Positions 19,017 through 29,168 of a DNA stretch of 64,000 bases are shown in pieces. Numbering within the stretch: the stretch's first letter is position 1; each line of letters opens with the position of its first letter. The DNA comes from SAR86 cluster bacterium AG-313-D11 (lineage in GTDB: Bacteria; Pseudomonadota; Gammaproteobacteria; Magnimaribacterales; D2472), in the NCBI GenBank assembly GCA_003284215.1, contig QBVW01000001.1:1-64000 (forward strand), written 5' to 3'. A model generated the notes under the pieces. It made no database searches. It worked only from the letters and a program-made list of their open reading frames with translations, and was not told the DNA's origin. A program made the position numbers and the translations under genes.

Positions 19017-20137
19017 TGATTAAAGAATTCAAAATTTTTATTCCTGACGAAAAAATTGAACTATTAAATAAAAAAATAGATATAACTAGGTGGCCTGATG
19101 AGGTTAATGATGATCGATGGACTTTAGGAGCTAAAAAGTCTTATCTTCAAGATGCTGTCAAAACTTGGAGAAACAGTTTTGATTGGAGAAAACATGAATC
19201 GAAACTGAACGAAGCTGGTAGTTTTAAATATAAAACTAATTCAGGACTTGAGCTTCATTACTTACATAAGAAATCTAATTCAAAGAATGCAATTCCTTTA
19301 CTCCTTACACATGGATGGCCAGGAAGCGTTCAAGAATTTCTTAAAATCATGCCTATACTATTAGAGGGTAAGGATGGGATTGAATTCGATGTAGTCTGTC
19401 CGGCTATTCCGGGGTATGGATTTTCAGATAAACCTACTGAATCTGGCATGAATGCTCAAGAGGTTGCTAAACTTGAAAATGAGCTCATGCTTGCCTTGGG
19501 GTACAAAAAATATGTTGCTCAAGGAGGAGATTGGGGCTCAATGATAACAAAGTGGATAGCAGAAATGTTTCCAGAAAACTGTATAGGCATCCACTTAAAT
19601 TTAGTCATAGCTTTTCCACCCGATGGACAAGACCCCATGGAAGGCGTTTCACCCGAAGAAGCTGAAGGAATGAAAAATATAGAAAAATATCAAGCTACTG
19701 GATACGGATATTTTGCGATTCAAAGCACAAAACCCCAAACGGTTGGTTATGGCTTAAATGACTCTCCTGTTGGGTTAGCCGCTTGGATTATTGAGAAATT
19801 TCATGGATGGACAAAAGACGATACAGATAAACTTGTGGTCTCGCTTGATGAAATTTTAGCAATCGTATCTCTATATTGGTATACAGAATCTATAACATCT
19901 TCTGCGAGATTTTATTACGAGAATGGCCCGTTAGGATTCACGTTTAATCCAATATCTCAGCCAATGGCTGGGGCTATTTTTAAAAATGAAATCGCCAGAC
20001 CACCAAGAGTTTGGGCAGAAAAAATCTATAATATTGTTCAATGGAATCAGTATCCAGGCGGGCATTTTGCTGCATTGGAGAATCCAAAGATTCTTTCAGA
20101 TGATATTTTTAGTTTTGCTGCTAAATTAGAAATTTAA
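19016..20137 (+). CDS. Epoxide hydrolase family alpha/beta hydrolase
   Basis: N-terminal EHN-type domain; LLTHGWPGSVQEFLKIMP; GGDWGS nucleophile elbow; GGHFAALE. Confidence 0.88.
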   Translation: MIKEFKIFIPDEKIELLNKKIDITRWPDEVNDDRWTLGAKKSYLQDAVKTWRNSFDWRKHESKLNEAGSFKYKTNSGLELHYLHKKSNSKNAIPLLLTHGWPGSVQEFLKIMPILLEGKDGIEFDVVCPAIPGYGFSDKPTESGMNAQEVAKLENELMLALGYKKYVAQGGDWGSMITKWIAEMFPENCIGIHLNLVIAFPPDGQDPMEGVSPEEAEGMKNIEKYQATGYGYFAIQSTKPQTVGYGLNDSPVGLAAWIIEKFHGWTKDDTDKLVVSLDEILAIVSLYWYTESITSSARFYYENGPLGFTFNPISQPMAGAIFKNEIARPPRVWAEKIYNIVQWNQYPGGHFAALENPKILSDDIFSFAAKLEI

Positions 20138-20153
20138 AAAAGAAATTCTTAAA

Positions 20154-20720
20154 TCAAGAAAATTTTTTACTTTGTTGTTCGGAAAAGACTATATCTAATT
20201 TAATATCATGCAATTCATTGAAAGAGTCATCAATAAATTGAAAATCATAAATTAAGCCAATCAGAAGAGGCCTATTACTAGTTTGTGTAACAGATTCCAA
20301 AAATCTGTCATAGTAACCTCCACCATATCCAAGTCTATAGCCGTTTTTATCTACACCAACCGTTGGAATAATAATGATTTCATGATCAATTGGGTTTATT
20401 TCGTCCCCATCTGATGGCTCGAAGATATCATATTTATTTTTTCTTAGTCTTTTAAAATCATTGGGCGCAATTAAACTCATAGAATGATTTGGCTCAATCT
20501 TTGGAAAGGTGGTCAAGAGATTTTTTTTCAATCTTATGTTGGTAAGAGTCTCAAGATCAACTTCATTATTTGCAGAAAAGTAACTTCCTAGAGTTTTGAT
20601 AGCACTCAAGCTCAACTCTAAGTCAGCACTTCTTAGAATTATTTTCGAGAGATTTAAGACCTCATATGAATCCAAAGTATTTCTTTTTTGGAGGATAGAT
20701 TGTCTATATTTCGTTTTCAC
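20154..20720 (-). CDS. ygfA: 5-formyltetrahydrofolate cyclo-ligase (start moved to GTG at 20720, outside the 6S RNA)
   Basis: YDRFL, RLGYGGGYYDRFLE motif; next to 6S RNA/zapA as in gammaproteobacteria. Confidence 0.88.
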   Translation of the reverse strand: MKTKYRQSILQKRNTLDSYEVLNLSKIILRSADLELSLSAIKTLGSYFSANNEVDLETLTNIRLKKNLLTTFPKIEPNHSMSLIAPNDFKRLRKNKYDIFEPSDGDEINPIDHEIIIIPTVGVDKNGYRLGYGGGYYDRFLESVTQTSNRPLLIGLIYDFQFIDDSFNELHDIKLDIVFSEQQSKKFS

Positions 20721-20741
20721 ATTTGTGTTAACTAAAAACCA

Positions 20742-20903
20742 ATTCACCGCTACTCATCGTTACCTGAACCGAAAGCTCAGGTGGTGAAGCTCATACTGCA
20801 TCAGGCTTCCCTCAATGGTAATGCACAACAGCAGCAGTGGAAAATCACCTTTAAATATATTATCGGTTCAAAGAATCTCGATAAGTTGGCGAATGAACCA
20901 GTT
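20742..20903 (-). ncRNA. ssrS: 6S RNA (ssrS)
   Basis: Located between zapA and ygfA on the same strand; closing stem ATTCGCC/GGTGAAT joins both ends; GAACCGATAATAT resembles E. coli GAGCCGATATTTCAT; TATAAT -10 at 20915-20910 (minus). Ends approximate. Confidence 0.72.
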
Positions 20904-20946
20904 AACTTGATTATAAATCAGTTGATATTAAAAAGAGAAGGTTATT

Positions 20947-21216
20947 TTAATTAAGGGATTGCTCGATCTTTGAAACAAGATCATTTAGATTTTTCTCCTC
21001 TACCTTCGAGAGGGCGGTACCTTCTTGAGGAAGTTGACTTTTAAAAGCCAAATCTAGGCTTGTCAAAATTAATGCATTTGATTTATCTGGAATTGATTCT
21101 ATTTGCTCATTTAATATTTCAGCTGCCTTGATTAGGCCTTCTTTGTCTTTAGGCGGACATGCAATTGATATCTTTTTGCCCATAATCATTAAATCTAAAA
21201 CTTCTTTATTGCTCAT
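20947..21216 (-). CDS. zapA: Cell division protein ZapA
   Basis: KEVLDLMIMGKKISIACPPKDKEGLIKAAEILNEQI; synteny with 6S RNA. Confidence 0.85.
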   Translation of the reverse strand: MSNKEVLDLMIMGKKISIACPPKDKEGLIKAAEILNEQIESIPDKSNALILTSLDLAFKSQLPQEGTALSKVEEKNLNDLVSKIEQSLN

Positions 21217-21418
21217 GTAATTTAATTATTTTAGCTAGCTTGGAATTAACCTTTTCAAGTTTTTTTATTTCATTTGCTTGTAAAAGTTTGTGTTTTTTCC
21301 ATTCTCTCTCTTTTTTGATGTAAGCATCAATGATGCCTCTTTGTTCATTAAACCTTTTTAAAAGCTTTTCAGTCTTTTTGATTAAAATATTGATAGAACT
21401 TTTGGAACTTTCACTCAT
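21206..21418 (-). CDS. Small coiled-coil protein (TIGR02449/ZapB-like)
   Basis: Coiled-coil 70-aa protein immediately upstream of zapA. Confidence 0.6.
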   Translation of the reverse strand: MSESSKSSINILIKKTEKLLKRFNEQRGIIDAYIKKEREWKKHKLLQANEIKKLEKVNSKLAKIIKLHEQ

Positions 21419-21489
21419 ATGAATATATTAAGTTTAAGTCTTCGTATGCAAATAGGGAAGTTTGAAAAAGAAAAGAGTAGAATGAGCAC

Positions 21490-22785
21490 ATGAATAATAG
21501 ATACATACAACGAAGAAATCAGCTTGGCGCAATGTTGCCGAAGAACTCCGCTGTAGTTATTGCAGGTGCTTCAACCCAATACAGAAACGCAGACTCATCT
21601 CATGCCTTCAGGCAAGATAGCAATTTTTGGTATCTCAGTGGTTTTAACGAGGCTGAATCAACATTGGTGCTTTTAATTAATGAAGAAAATGATGTGCAAT
21701 CCATAGCTTTTGTTCCAGAAAAAAATGAACTAAAAGAAATTTGGGATGGTTATAGAGCTGGGCCAGAAGGCGCTATGCAAGACCATGGTTTTGACCTGGC
21801 ATTTAGTAACACTGAGATCAATGATAGATTGCCAGATCTATTAGCTGGACACAATCAAGTTTATTATCCTGTTGGCAAAAGTAAGACATTGGATGCCGAC
21901 ATAATTGATTGGATTAAATCTGCAAAATCGAAGGATAGACACAGCTCAGCCATTGATATTGCTGATGCATCATCCAAAGTTGGCAATCAAAGACTCATCA
22001 AGGATGAAGATGAGATTGAAATCATGAGGAAGGCTTGCAAGATTTCTGCTGAAGCTCATGTAGAGGCCATGAAATTTGTAAAGCCGGGTATGACAGAGCA
22101 AGAAATTGAGGCATTTTATCAGTACGAATTCTCAAAAAGGGGTGGGCGTTTTTCAGCTTACACTCCTATTGTAGCTGGCGGTGAAAATGCCTGTGTTCTG
22201 CACTATGTTGAAAATTCAAAACCTCTTAAAGATGGTGAGTTGCTATTGGTAGATGCAGGCTGTGAGTTTGAGCTTTATGCATCTGATATTACCAGAACTT
22301 ATCCAATCAATGGTAAATTTACCGAACCTCAGCTTGCTATCTATGAAGTTGTTTTAGAGGCTCAACTCAAAAGCATTGAAGCAATTTCTACAAATAATAA
22401 CGTTATGGACGCACAAATAATTTCTGAAAAAGTAATTACTCAGGGCTTGATAGACCTTGGAATATTACAAGGCTCAATGGATGAGCTCCATGAAGCTGGT
22501 GCCTTTCGAGATTTTTATATGCATAAAATAGGTCATTGGTTAGGCATAGATGTGCACGATGCAGGCGACTATATGGAGGATGGTGATTATATGAAGTTTA
22601 AACCCGGAATGGTTACAACTGTAGAGCCTGGTATTTATATTTCATCATCAGCAGATGTTGAAGACAAATGGAAAGGAATTGGCATTAGAATTGAAGACGA
22701 TATTTTAGTTACCGCTAATGGCAATGAGAATCTAACTGCCTTTGTTCCCTCTAATCCTCGAGAAATCGAAGCATTAATGGCTTAA
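21490..22785 (+). CDS. pepP: Xaa-Pro aminopeptidase
   Basis: DSNFWYLSGFNEAES, VDAGCEFELYASDITRTYP, HKIGHWLGIDVHDAG. Confidence 0.93.
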   Translation: MNNRYIQRRNQLGAMLPKNSAVVIAGASTQYRNADSSHAFRQDSNFWYLSGFNEAESTLVLLINEENDVQSIAFVPEKNELKEIWDGYRAGPEGAMQDHGFDLAFSNTEINDRLPDLLAGHNQVYYPVGKSKTLDADIIDWIKSAKSKDRHSSAIDIADASSKVGNQRLIKDEDEIEIMRKACKISAEAHVEAMKFVKPGMTEQEIEAFYQYEFSKRGGRFSAYTPIVAGGENACVLHYVENSKPLKDGELLLVDAGCEFELYASDITRTYPINGKFTEPQLAIYEVVLEAQLKSIEAISTNNNVMDAQIISEKVITQGLIDLGILQGSMDELHEAGAFRDFYMHKIGHWLGIDVHDAGDYMEDGDYMKFKPGMVTTVEPGIYISSSADVEDKWKGIGIRIEDDILVTANGNENLTAFVPSNPREIEALMA

Positions 22786-22791
22786 ATTTTT

Positions 22792-23940
22792 ATGTCTCAA
22801 TCTGTATTGATTTCTGGAGGTGGGATTGTTGGATCTTTTCTAGGTCTCGAGCTTGCTGCCAGAGAAATACCTTTTAAAATTATTGAAAAAAAACCTTTTG
22901 TTTCCTCGGAAGATGATCATATTAGGTCGTTAACTTTAAACCTAAGTGCTAGTGAAAGACTTGAACATTTGGGTATTACAACAAACTCATCGCTTATTCA
23001 AAGAATGAAAATATTTGATGGTTCTGGATCTGGAAAATTATCGTTTGATTGTCATGAGGCCAACATCGATTATTTAGCAAAGGTTTTTAATTTCAATGAA
23101 TTAAGAGAAGCTTTAATTAAAAAAGTTGAAAGCTCAGTATCTATTGGAGATGAAATTACTTCTTTTAAAACAATAGAATCTGGGATTCAAGCTTCACTAA
23201 GCAATGAATCAACATTAGATAGCAATCTCCTTGTAATTGCTGAAGGCAGGAATTCCAATTTGGCGAAGTCTATTGCATCAGAAAATTTTTCTAAAGATTA
23301 TGAGCAGATTGCTAAAACATTCTTGGTTGAAATTCCAGAACTAAATAGTGAAGAGGCGGTTCAAGTTTTTCATGAAAAAGAAATTTTTGCATTAATGCCA
23401 TATAAGAATGGTACTGAGATAAATCAATTTTCAGTAGTTTGGTCCATGCCAAAAGAGCTTGCCCATGATTTATCATTAGAAAATTTTTCTACTCACATTC
23501 AAAAGTTCGAAAAGAAACTTTCTTGTAAAATAAAAGTAACTAGCGAATTGCTCTCATTCCCACTTTCAGCTCACCATCTTGATGCATACTGTGATCATGG
23601 CGTTTGTGTAATTGCTGATGCAGCTCATTCCATTCATCCTTTAGCAGGTCAAGGTATTAATTTGGGTATTTCGGATGCGATTATTCTTGCTGAAGAAATC
23701 GAGCGAGCAGTTAACTCTGATAAAGAAATTGGACAATTGGCTTTTTTAAAGAAATATGAGCTTAGAAGAAAAACGCTGAATGCATCAATGATAAGGGGAG
23801 TCGACTTCCTTTTTAATCTTTTTCAACAAGATAATCCCTATCTAAGATTAGGCCGTAACTCTGGATTAAAGGTGGTGGATAAGTTTAGTTTTTTGAAGAA
23901 AAATTTTATTTTGCATGCATCTGGTATTCACAAAATTTAA
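22792..23940 (+). CDS. UbiH/UbiF/VisC family FAD-dependent hydroxylase
   Basis: GGGIVGSFLGLELA FAD motif; DAAHSIHPLAGQGINLGISDA; downstream of pepP. Confidence 0.88.
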   Translation: MSQSVLISGGGIVGSFLGLELAAREIPFKIIEKKPFVSSEDDHIRSLTLNLSASERLEHLGITTNSSLIQRMKIFDGSGSGKLSFDCHEANIDYLAKVFNFNELREALIKKVESSVSIGDEITSFKTIESGIQASLSNESTLDSNLLVIAEGRNSNLAKSIASENFSKDYEQIAKTFLVEIPELNSEEAVQVFHEKEIFALMPYKNGTEINQFSVVWSMPKELAHDLSLENFSTHIQKFEKKLSCKIKVTSELLSFPLSAHHLDAYCDHGVCVIADAAHSIHPLAGQGINLGISDAIILAEEIERAVNSDKEIGQLAFLKKYELRRKTLNASMIRGVDFLFNLFQQDNPYLRLGRNSGLKVVDKFSFLKKNFILHASGIHKI

Positions 23941-23946
23941 AAAGCT

Positions 23947-24546
23947 CTATTTTTTATTCCAATAAGAAATCCCCAATTCTTTAAAAAGCTCAACTACTTC
24001 ATGTATGGGCAAACCTACAATATTAGAATAACTACCATCTATTTTTTTGATAAAAGCAGAGCCGTAGCCTTGAATCCCATAGCCGCCTGCTTTATCAAAC
24101 GGCTCATTAGTTTTGCAATATTCTTTACAATCAATCTCAGTTAACTTTGCAAACTCGACATTCGATGCAACATTGATAGTGTGAAATTTAGCTTGGTCTT
24201 TACTTATGATCCCAACAGTCACTGCAGTCATTACTATGTGAGTCTTGCCTGAGAGTTTTAGAAGCATCGAGATAGCATCTGATTCCAATTCTGGTTTTCC
24301 AAAAACCTTATCTCCTAAAACGACAATAGTATCAGCAGCAAGTACTGGAAAAGAACCTACATCATCAGTTAACACCTTGCGAACACCTTCCTGACATTTC
24401 AATACTGATAACGCTCTGACATTTTCTTGAGGAGAATTTGAGCTGCTAATATTTTCGTCAACCTCTATATCGATGATTTTATGTTCTACACCAATTTGTT
24501 GTAAAAGCTCAGTTCTTCGAGGTGATTTGGAGGCAAGATAGATCAT
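23947..24546 (-). CDS. maf: Maf family nucleotide pyrophosphatase
   Basis: YLASKSPRRTELLQQIG, ADTIVVLGDKVFGKP. Confidence 0.92.
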   Translation of the reverse strand: MIYLASKSPRRTELLQQIGVEHKIIDIEVDENISSSNSPQENVRALSVLKCQEGVRKVLTDDVGSFPVLAADTIVVLGDKVFGKPELESDAISMLLKLSGKTHIVMTAVTVGIISKDQAKFHTINVASNVEFAKLTEIDCKEYCKTNEPFDKAGGYGIQGYGSAFIKKIDGSYSNIVGLPIHEVVELFKELGISYWNKK

Positions 24547-24573
24547 CTATTACAATTTTAACAGGAGAACAAT

Positions 24574-25455
24574 ATGACTAATCAAAATAAAAGAGTAATT
24601 TTAGTAACAGGAGCCAGCAGGGGGGTAGGCAAAGGCATTGCTGAAGGAATGGCCAGAAAGGGAGACATTATTATTTGTGCTGCAAGAAGCCAAAAGAAAG
24701 GATCAACCGTCCAACAATTTGGCTTTGAGATTCAAAGCAGTCTTGATGAAACAGTTGAAAAGATTAAGGAAAAGAGCGCAAATGGCATCGCCTACTCAAT
24801 TGATCTAAATAATCAAAAAGAAATTTTAGAATTGTCTGGTTATATTAAAAAAGAGTTCGGTAGGCTAGATCTGCTTATTCACTCTGCTTGCCAGATTCAT
24901 GATGATTTAGTTCAGCCTAAGCCTTATTGGGAAAAATCTGTTGATCTTTGGTCTGTGATGGATGTTGGGCTTAAGTCTAATTATTTGCTGTCCCATGCAT
25001 TGACTCCTTTGATGATTGAAAGCAAAGGCAAGTTAATAGTTCAAATTTCTTCTCATGGAGCCATGTGCTATATGCATGGGCCCATATATGGAGCACAAAA
25101 AGCTGGCATAGATAAAATGGCATTTGATATGGCTTATGATCTAAAGCCTCATGATATTTGTTCATTATCTTTGTGGTCTGGAATAGTAAAAGATGAGAAA
25201 ACTCAAAAGGTGAGCGAAATGCATGGAGAGCAATATGCAGAGTTTTTGAAGGGCGCTGCCAGTCAAGAATATGCGGGCTTGGTTATTAATGAGCTATATG
25301 ATGATGAAAAACTCATGACATTATCAGGAAAAACACTGCTGGCCGCAGAAGTTGGTAACCAATATGGAGTTGAGGATATAGATGATTGTACTCCTAGGAG
25401 TGATAGAGAAGCACTAGGCGGGCCTAGAGATTTTTCAGAAGCAGTGGTTTATTAA
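24574..25455 (+). CDS. Short-chain dehydrogenase/reductase
   Basis: VTGASRGVGKGIAEGMA, YGAQKAGIDKMA. Confidence 0.88.
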   Translation: MTNQNKRVILVTGASRGVGKGIAEGMARKGDIIICAARSQKKGSTVQQFGFEIQSSLDETVEKIKEKSANGIAYSIDLNNQKEILELSGYIKKEFGRLDLLIHSACQIHDDLVQPKPYWEKSVDLWSVMDVGLKSNYLLSHALTPLMIESKGKLIVQISSHGAMCYMHGPIYGAQKAGIDKMAFDMAYDLKPHDICSLSLWSGIVKDEKTQKVSEMHGEQYAEFLKGAASQEYAGLVINELYDDEKLMTLSGKTLLAAEVGNQYGVEDIDDCTPRSDREALGGPRDFSEAVVY

Positions 25456-25692
25456 TTAGACCTTTTCGCCGCGAGATCTCATGTCTTTGAGGACCTCATC
25501 AATGCCTTTTTTATCTATGATGCGCATGCCTTTAGTGGACAGTTTCAGAGTTACAAATCTGTTTTCTGACTCAACCCAAAATTTATGTGTATGGAGATTA
25601 GGAAAGAACTTTCTTTTCACTCGGTTATTCGCATGGGAAACATGATTACCGCTTTGTGGCATCTTCCCTGTTACTTGACATACTTTACTCAT
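25456..25692 (-). CDS. rpmB: 50S ribosomal protein L28
   Basis: [33 protein letters not shown]. Confidence 0.96.
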   Translation of the reverse strand: MSKVCQVTGKMPQSGNHVSHANNRVKRKFFPNLHTHKFWVESENRFVTLKLSTKGMRIIDKKGIDEVLKDMRSRGEKV

Positions 25693-25746
25693 AGAAACGC
25701 GATTTTATAGGACATAGAGAGTCTTAGCAAGATAGAATTAACAAGA

Positions 25747-26241
25747 ATGAAAAATTTATTTTTACTTAGGCATGCCAAATCTAGTTGGGATAATGCAGTA
25801 CTTGGAGATTTTGACCGCCCATTATCTAAAAGAGGAATATCCAATGCAATTCAATTGTCTGAATACATACAAAAACATAGCATTTCATTTGATCTTGTTT
25901 TATCTAGTCCAAGCGAAAGAACACAATCAACTCTTGATCTTGTATTGAGCTCTCTTGATTCTATGCCAACAAGCAATTTAAAAGAATGCATTTATCATGC
26001 ATCAGCATCAAGCCTCATCCAGTTAATTACAGAGCAAGATGACGAGATAAACAATTTACTAATTATCGGACATAATCCCGGACTGCATATTCTTACAGAA
26101 ACATTAACCAATGAATCCATTGTAAAATTCTCAACCTGTGCTTTCGCAAAAATTACTAATTTTAATCATTGGAAAGATGTAGATGCTGGTATATTAACTC
26201 TCGAATCCGTAATTACTCCCAAGGAGCTCAATCATGATTGA
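25747..26241 (+). CDS. SixA-like phosphohistidine phosphatase (histidine phosphatase superfamily)
   Basis: [13 protein letters not shown] ... [16 protein letters not shown]. Confidence 0.88.
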   Translation: MKNLFLLRHAKSSWDNAVLGDFDRPLSKRGISNAIQLSEYIQKHSISFDLVLSSPSERTQSTLDLVLSSLDSMPTSNLKECIYHASASSLIQLITEQDDEINNLLIIGHNPGLHILTETLTNESIVKFSTCAFAKITNFNHWKDVDAGILTLESVITPKELNHD

Positions 26242-26689
26242 TTTGAAAGTAAAAATTCTAAATCCACTCATTGGTGATTCCATTCCATTGCCAGAATACT
26301 CTACAGAAGGTTCAGCGGGATTAGATTTAAGAGCATGCGTTGAGGAAAGTTTTAAGCTAAAACCTCAAGAGTGCAAATTAATCCCTTTAGGTTTTTCTAT
26401 TTATATAGAAGATCCAACCCTGTCTGCTTTAGTAATTCCAAGATCTGGTCTTGGCTCGAAACATGGAATTGTTATGGGTAACTTGGTGGGATTAATTGAT
26501 TCTGATTATCAGGGCGAGCTGAAAGTACCACTTTGGAATAGATCAACTGAAGATTTTTTAGTAAGCAGTGGCGATAGAATTGCTCAGATGATTCTTGTGC
26601 CAATTAAGCAGGCTAAATTAAGAGTTGTACAAGACTTCTCTGAAACAAAGAGGGGAAATAAAGGATTTGGTAGTTCGGGAGTTGAGTAA
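26234..26689 (+). CDS. dut: Deoxyuridine 5'-triphosphate nucleotidohydrolase
   Basis: [51 protein letters not shown]. Confidence 0.96.
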   Translation: MIDLKVKILNPLIGDSIPLPEYSTEGSAGLDLRACVEESFKLKPQECKLIPLGFSIYIEDPTLSALVIPRSGLGSKHGIVMGNLVGLIDSDYQGELKVPLWNRSTEDFLVSSGDRIAQMILVPIKQAKLRVVQDFSETKRGNKGFGSSGVE

Positions 26690-26693
26690 GAGC

Positions 26694-27131
26694 TTATTTA
26701 TCTTCTTTGCTTTCACTATCTGATTCAACAGTAGTTTCTACTTCAGCATTGTCTTCAGAAACCTCTTCTTCATTAGCTTCTTCCACTGCCTCTTCAACAT
26801 CAGATACCTCAGCAGAATTTTTTTCGACAACCTCTTCGACAGGAGTCTCCACGACTTCTTCTACCATTTCTTCTACAGCGGTTTCCTCAACTTTAGCTTC
26901 AGCTTTTTTAGCTGCAGGCTTTGAGGCCCCTGATGCACCAAAACGATCTTGGAATTTCTTAACTCTTCCGCCAGAATCAAGCATCTTTTGCTTTCCGGTA
27001 TAGAATGGATGACATTTAGCACAAACATCTAATGTCAAATTATCTTTCATCGTACTCATGACAGGCAGCACATTACCACAGCTGCATGTTGTAGTTATTT
27101 CTTGATAATTGGGATGTATGTCTGTTTTCAT
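26694..27131 (-). CDS. rpmE: 50S ribosomal protein L31 (C+ type) with long acidic C-terminal extension
   Basis: [20 protein letters not shown]...[29 protein letters not shown] core, then ~70-aa Glu/Val-rich tail. Confidence 0.93.
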   Translation of the reverse strand: MKTDIHPNYQEITTTCSCGNVLPVMSTMKDNLTLDVCAKCHPFYTGKQKMLDSGGRVKKFQDRFGASGASKPAAKKAEAKVEETAVEEMVEEVVETPVEEVVEKNSAEVSDVEEAVEEANEEEVSEDNAEVETTVESDSESKEDK

Positions 27132-27188
27132 AATAAAATCAAATTTGGATGAGCACTATACCAAATACAGTTAGGTTTACAAACACAT

Positions 27189-29168
27189 ATGAGTAAATTT
27201 TTTTACAATGTGGCTATAGCTGTCCCGCTTAGACAAGCCTTTACCTATCACTCAAATCAGCAGATTATTCCTGGCACTAGGGTGGCTGTTAAATTTGGCA
27301 GAACCAATAAGCTGGGTATAGTGACAGAGGTCATTAGTGAGGCCAACATCAAGACTAAACCCATTCATATGGTTTTAGATGATTTACCAATCTTTTCTAA
27401 AACTGAGCTAAAAATTTTAAAATGGGCGTCTGATTATTATTTGCATCCAATAGGTGAAGTGATTAACTCCTTTTTGCCAACAAATCTTAGACAAACGAAG
27501 AATACCTTTGAGGCTGAAACGATGATAAAGAGTAACAGAGAAATCATAGAACAGAACTTAGAATTTGAAACAATTCTCAATTCTGAACAGATTAAAGCTG
27601 TAAAGTTTTTAAATGAGCTAAAAGGATTCACGCCAACTCTTTTACATGGAGTAACAGGCTCAGGCAAGACAGAAGTTTATATAAGATGCATTTATGAACA
27701 ATTATTAAAAAATAAATCAGTTTTGCTTCTAGCACCTGAAATTGCTTTAACGCCTCAATTGGAAAGCAGGCTAAGAAATCAGTTTGGAGATTCGGTTGGG
27801 ATTTTTCATTCTAAAATGACACCATCCGCTCGCTATAAAGCTTGGAAAAAATTTAAAAGTGGTGAGATTAAAGTCATCATCGGTACTCGATCTGCTGTAA
27901 TGATGCCAGCGCCAAAACTGGGACTCATCATTGTTGATGAAGAGCATGATGCCTCATACAAACAACAAGAAGGATTTAAATTTTCTGCACGAGACATTGC
28001 AATCAAGAGAGCGCAGATGATAAAAATTCCAATTATCCTTGGTTCAGCAACGCCATCCCTAAGAACACTGAAACTAGTTGAAGAAAGAAAGTTTAAAACT
28101 ATCAGCTTAACCAAAAGAGTAACTCAAAAAAGCCCACCAAAATTTTCTATCCTTGATATTAATGAGGTGAAGTTAATTAGCGGCTTAGCTCCTCAGGCAA
28201 TAGAGGCTATAAGCCAAACCTTAAAGCAAAAAAAACAAGCCATGATCTTTATTAACCGGCGAGGATTTGCTCCGCAATTTATATGTTCTTATTGTGACTG
28301 GAAGGCTATGTGCAATAGTTGTGACTCTAGTTTAGTGTTTCATCATCAAGTAGCTCGATTAATTTGTCATCGTTGCGACTCAGCCTTTGGTGTGCCAACC
28401 CACTGCCCAAGTTGTTCTAAGGCACAGTTATCATTTCATGGCACAGGCACAGAGCAACTTGAAGAAACGTTAAAAGAGCTTTTTCCTGGCACATCTATTC
28501 ATAGAGTGGATCGAGACTCAACGGCAAAAGTTGGTTCCTTAGAAACAATACTCTCAGAAATAAATAATGCTGAAACAGGCATTCTCATAGGCACACAAAT
28601 GTTAATTAAGGGGCATGATTTTCCAAATTTAGAATTAGTTGTAACTGTAGATGTTGATCAAGGCATTACAAGTTTAAATTCATCTGCTGTAGAGGAAATG
28701 GGGCAGCAACTCATTCAAGTGGCCGGAAGGGCAGGACGCTCAGATGGGAATGCGACTGTATTGGTTCAATCGAGGTATGTCAATGATCAGAACCTATTAC
28801 AGCTAAGGAGTGGCAATTATTTAAACTTTGCTAAATCTTTGATGAAGCAACGTCAAGCAACTAATCAGCCTCCATATACTTTTGAAGCCACTATCAAAGC
28901 CTCATCACCGAAAGCTCAAACCAATATAGAAATGTTAACTTATGCCAAGCAATTTATAGATACTAGCACGTGTGTGCTTATTGGGCCCATTCCAGCCATG
29001 CAATCTAAAGTTAGGGGCTCCTATCATCATCATTTAGTTATTCAGGCCAATACGAGAATCAATTTGAATAAACTTCTGATTTATTTAGCAGATTCACTTA
29101 CTAATGATAAAAATGCTATCTCTAAGAAAGTTCGATGGAGTATCAACGTTGATCCTATAGAGTTTTAG
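27189..29168 (+). CDS. priA: Primosomal protein N' (replication restart helicase)
   Basis: LLHGVTGSGKTEVYIR, VDEEHDASYKQQEG, zinc cysteines CSYCDWKAMCNSCDSS/CHRC, GTGTEQLEE. Confidence 0.95.
   Translation: MSKFFYNVAIAVPLRQAFTYHSNQQIIPGTRVAVKFGRTNKLGIVTEVISEANIKTKPIHMVLDDLPIFSKTELKILKWASDYYLHPIGEVINSFLPTNLRQTKNTFEAETMIKSNREIIEQNLEFETILNSEQIKAVKFLNELKGFTPTLLHGVTGSGKTEVYIRCIYEQLLKNKSVLLLAPEIALTPQLESRLRNQFGDSVGIFHSKMTPSARYKAWKKFKSGEIKVIIGTRSAVMMPAPKLGLIIVDEEHDASYKQQEGFKFSARDIAIKRAQMIKIPIILGSATPSLRTLKLVEERKFKTISLTKRVTQKSPPKFSILDINEVKLISGLAPQAIEAISQTLKQKKQAMIFINRRGFAPQFICSYCDWKAMCNSCDSSLVFHHQVARLICHRCDSAFGVPTHCPSCSKAQLSFHGTGTEQLEETLKELFPGTSIHRVDRDSTAKVGSLETILSEINNAETGILIGTQMLIKGHDFPNLELVVTVDVDQGITSLNSSAVEEMGQQLIQVAGRAGRSDGNATVLVQSRYVNDQNLLQLRSGNYLNFAKSLMKQRQATNQPPYTFEATIKASSPKAQTNIEMLTYAKQFIDTSTCVLIGPIPAMQSKVRGSYHHHLVIQANTRINLNKLLIYLADSLTNDKNAISKKVRWSINVDPIEF

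Noticed and set aside
20137-20160. Weak inverted repeat AAATTCTT...AAGAA between epoxide hydrolase and ygfA
   Set aside because: Short and AT-only; expected by chance at this base composition.
26707-27003. Plus-strand Ser/Thr-rich ORF ([28 protein letters not shown])
   Set aside because: Antisense artefact of the Glu/Val codons in the L31 acidic tail.
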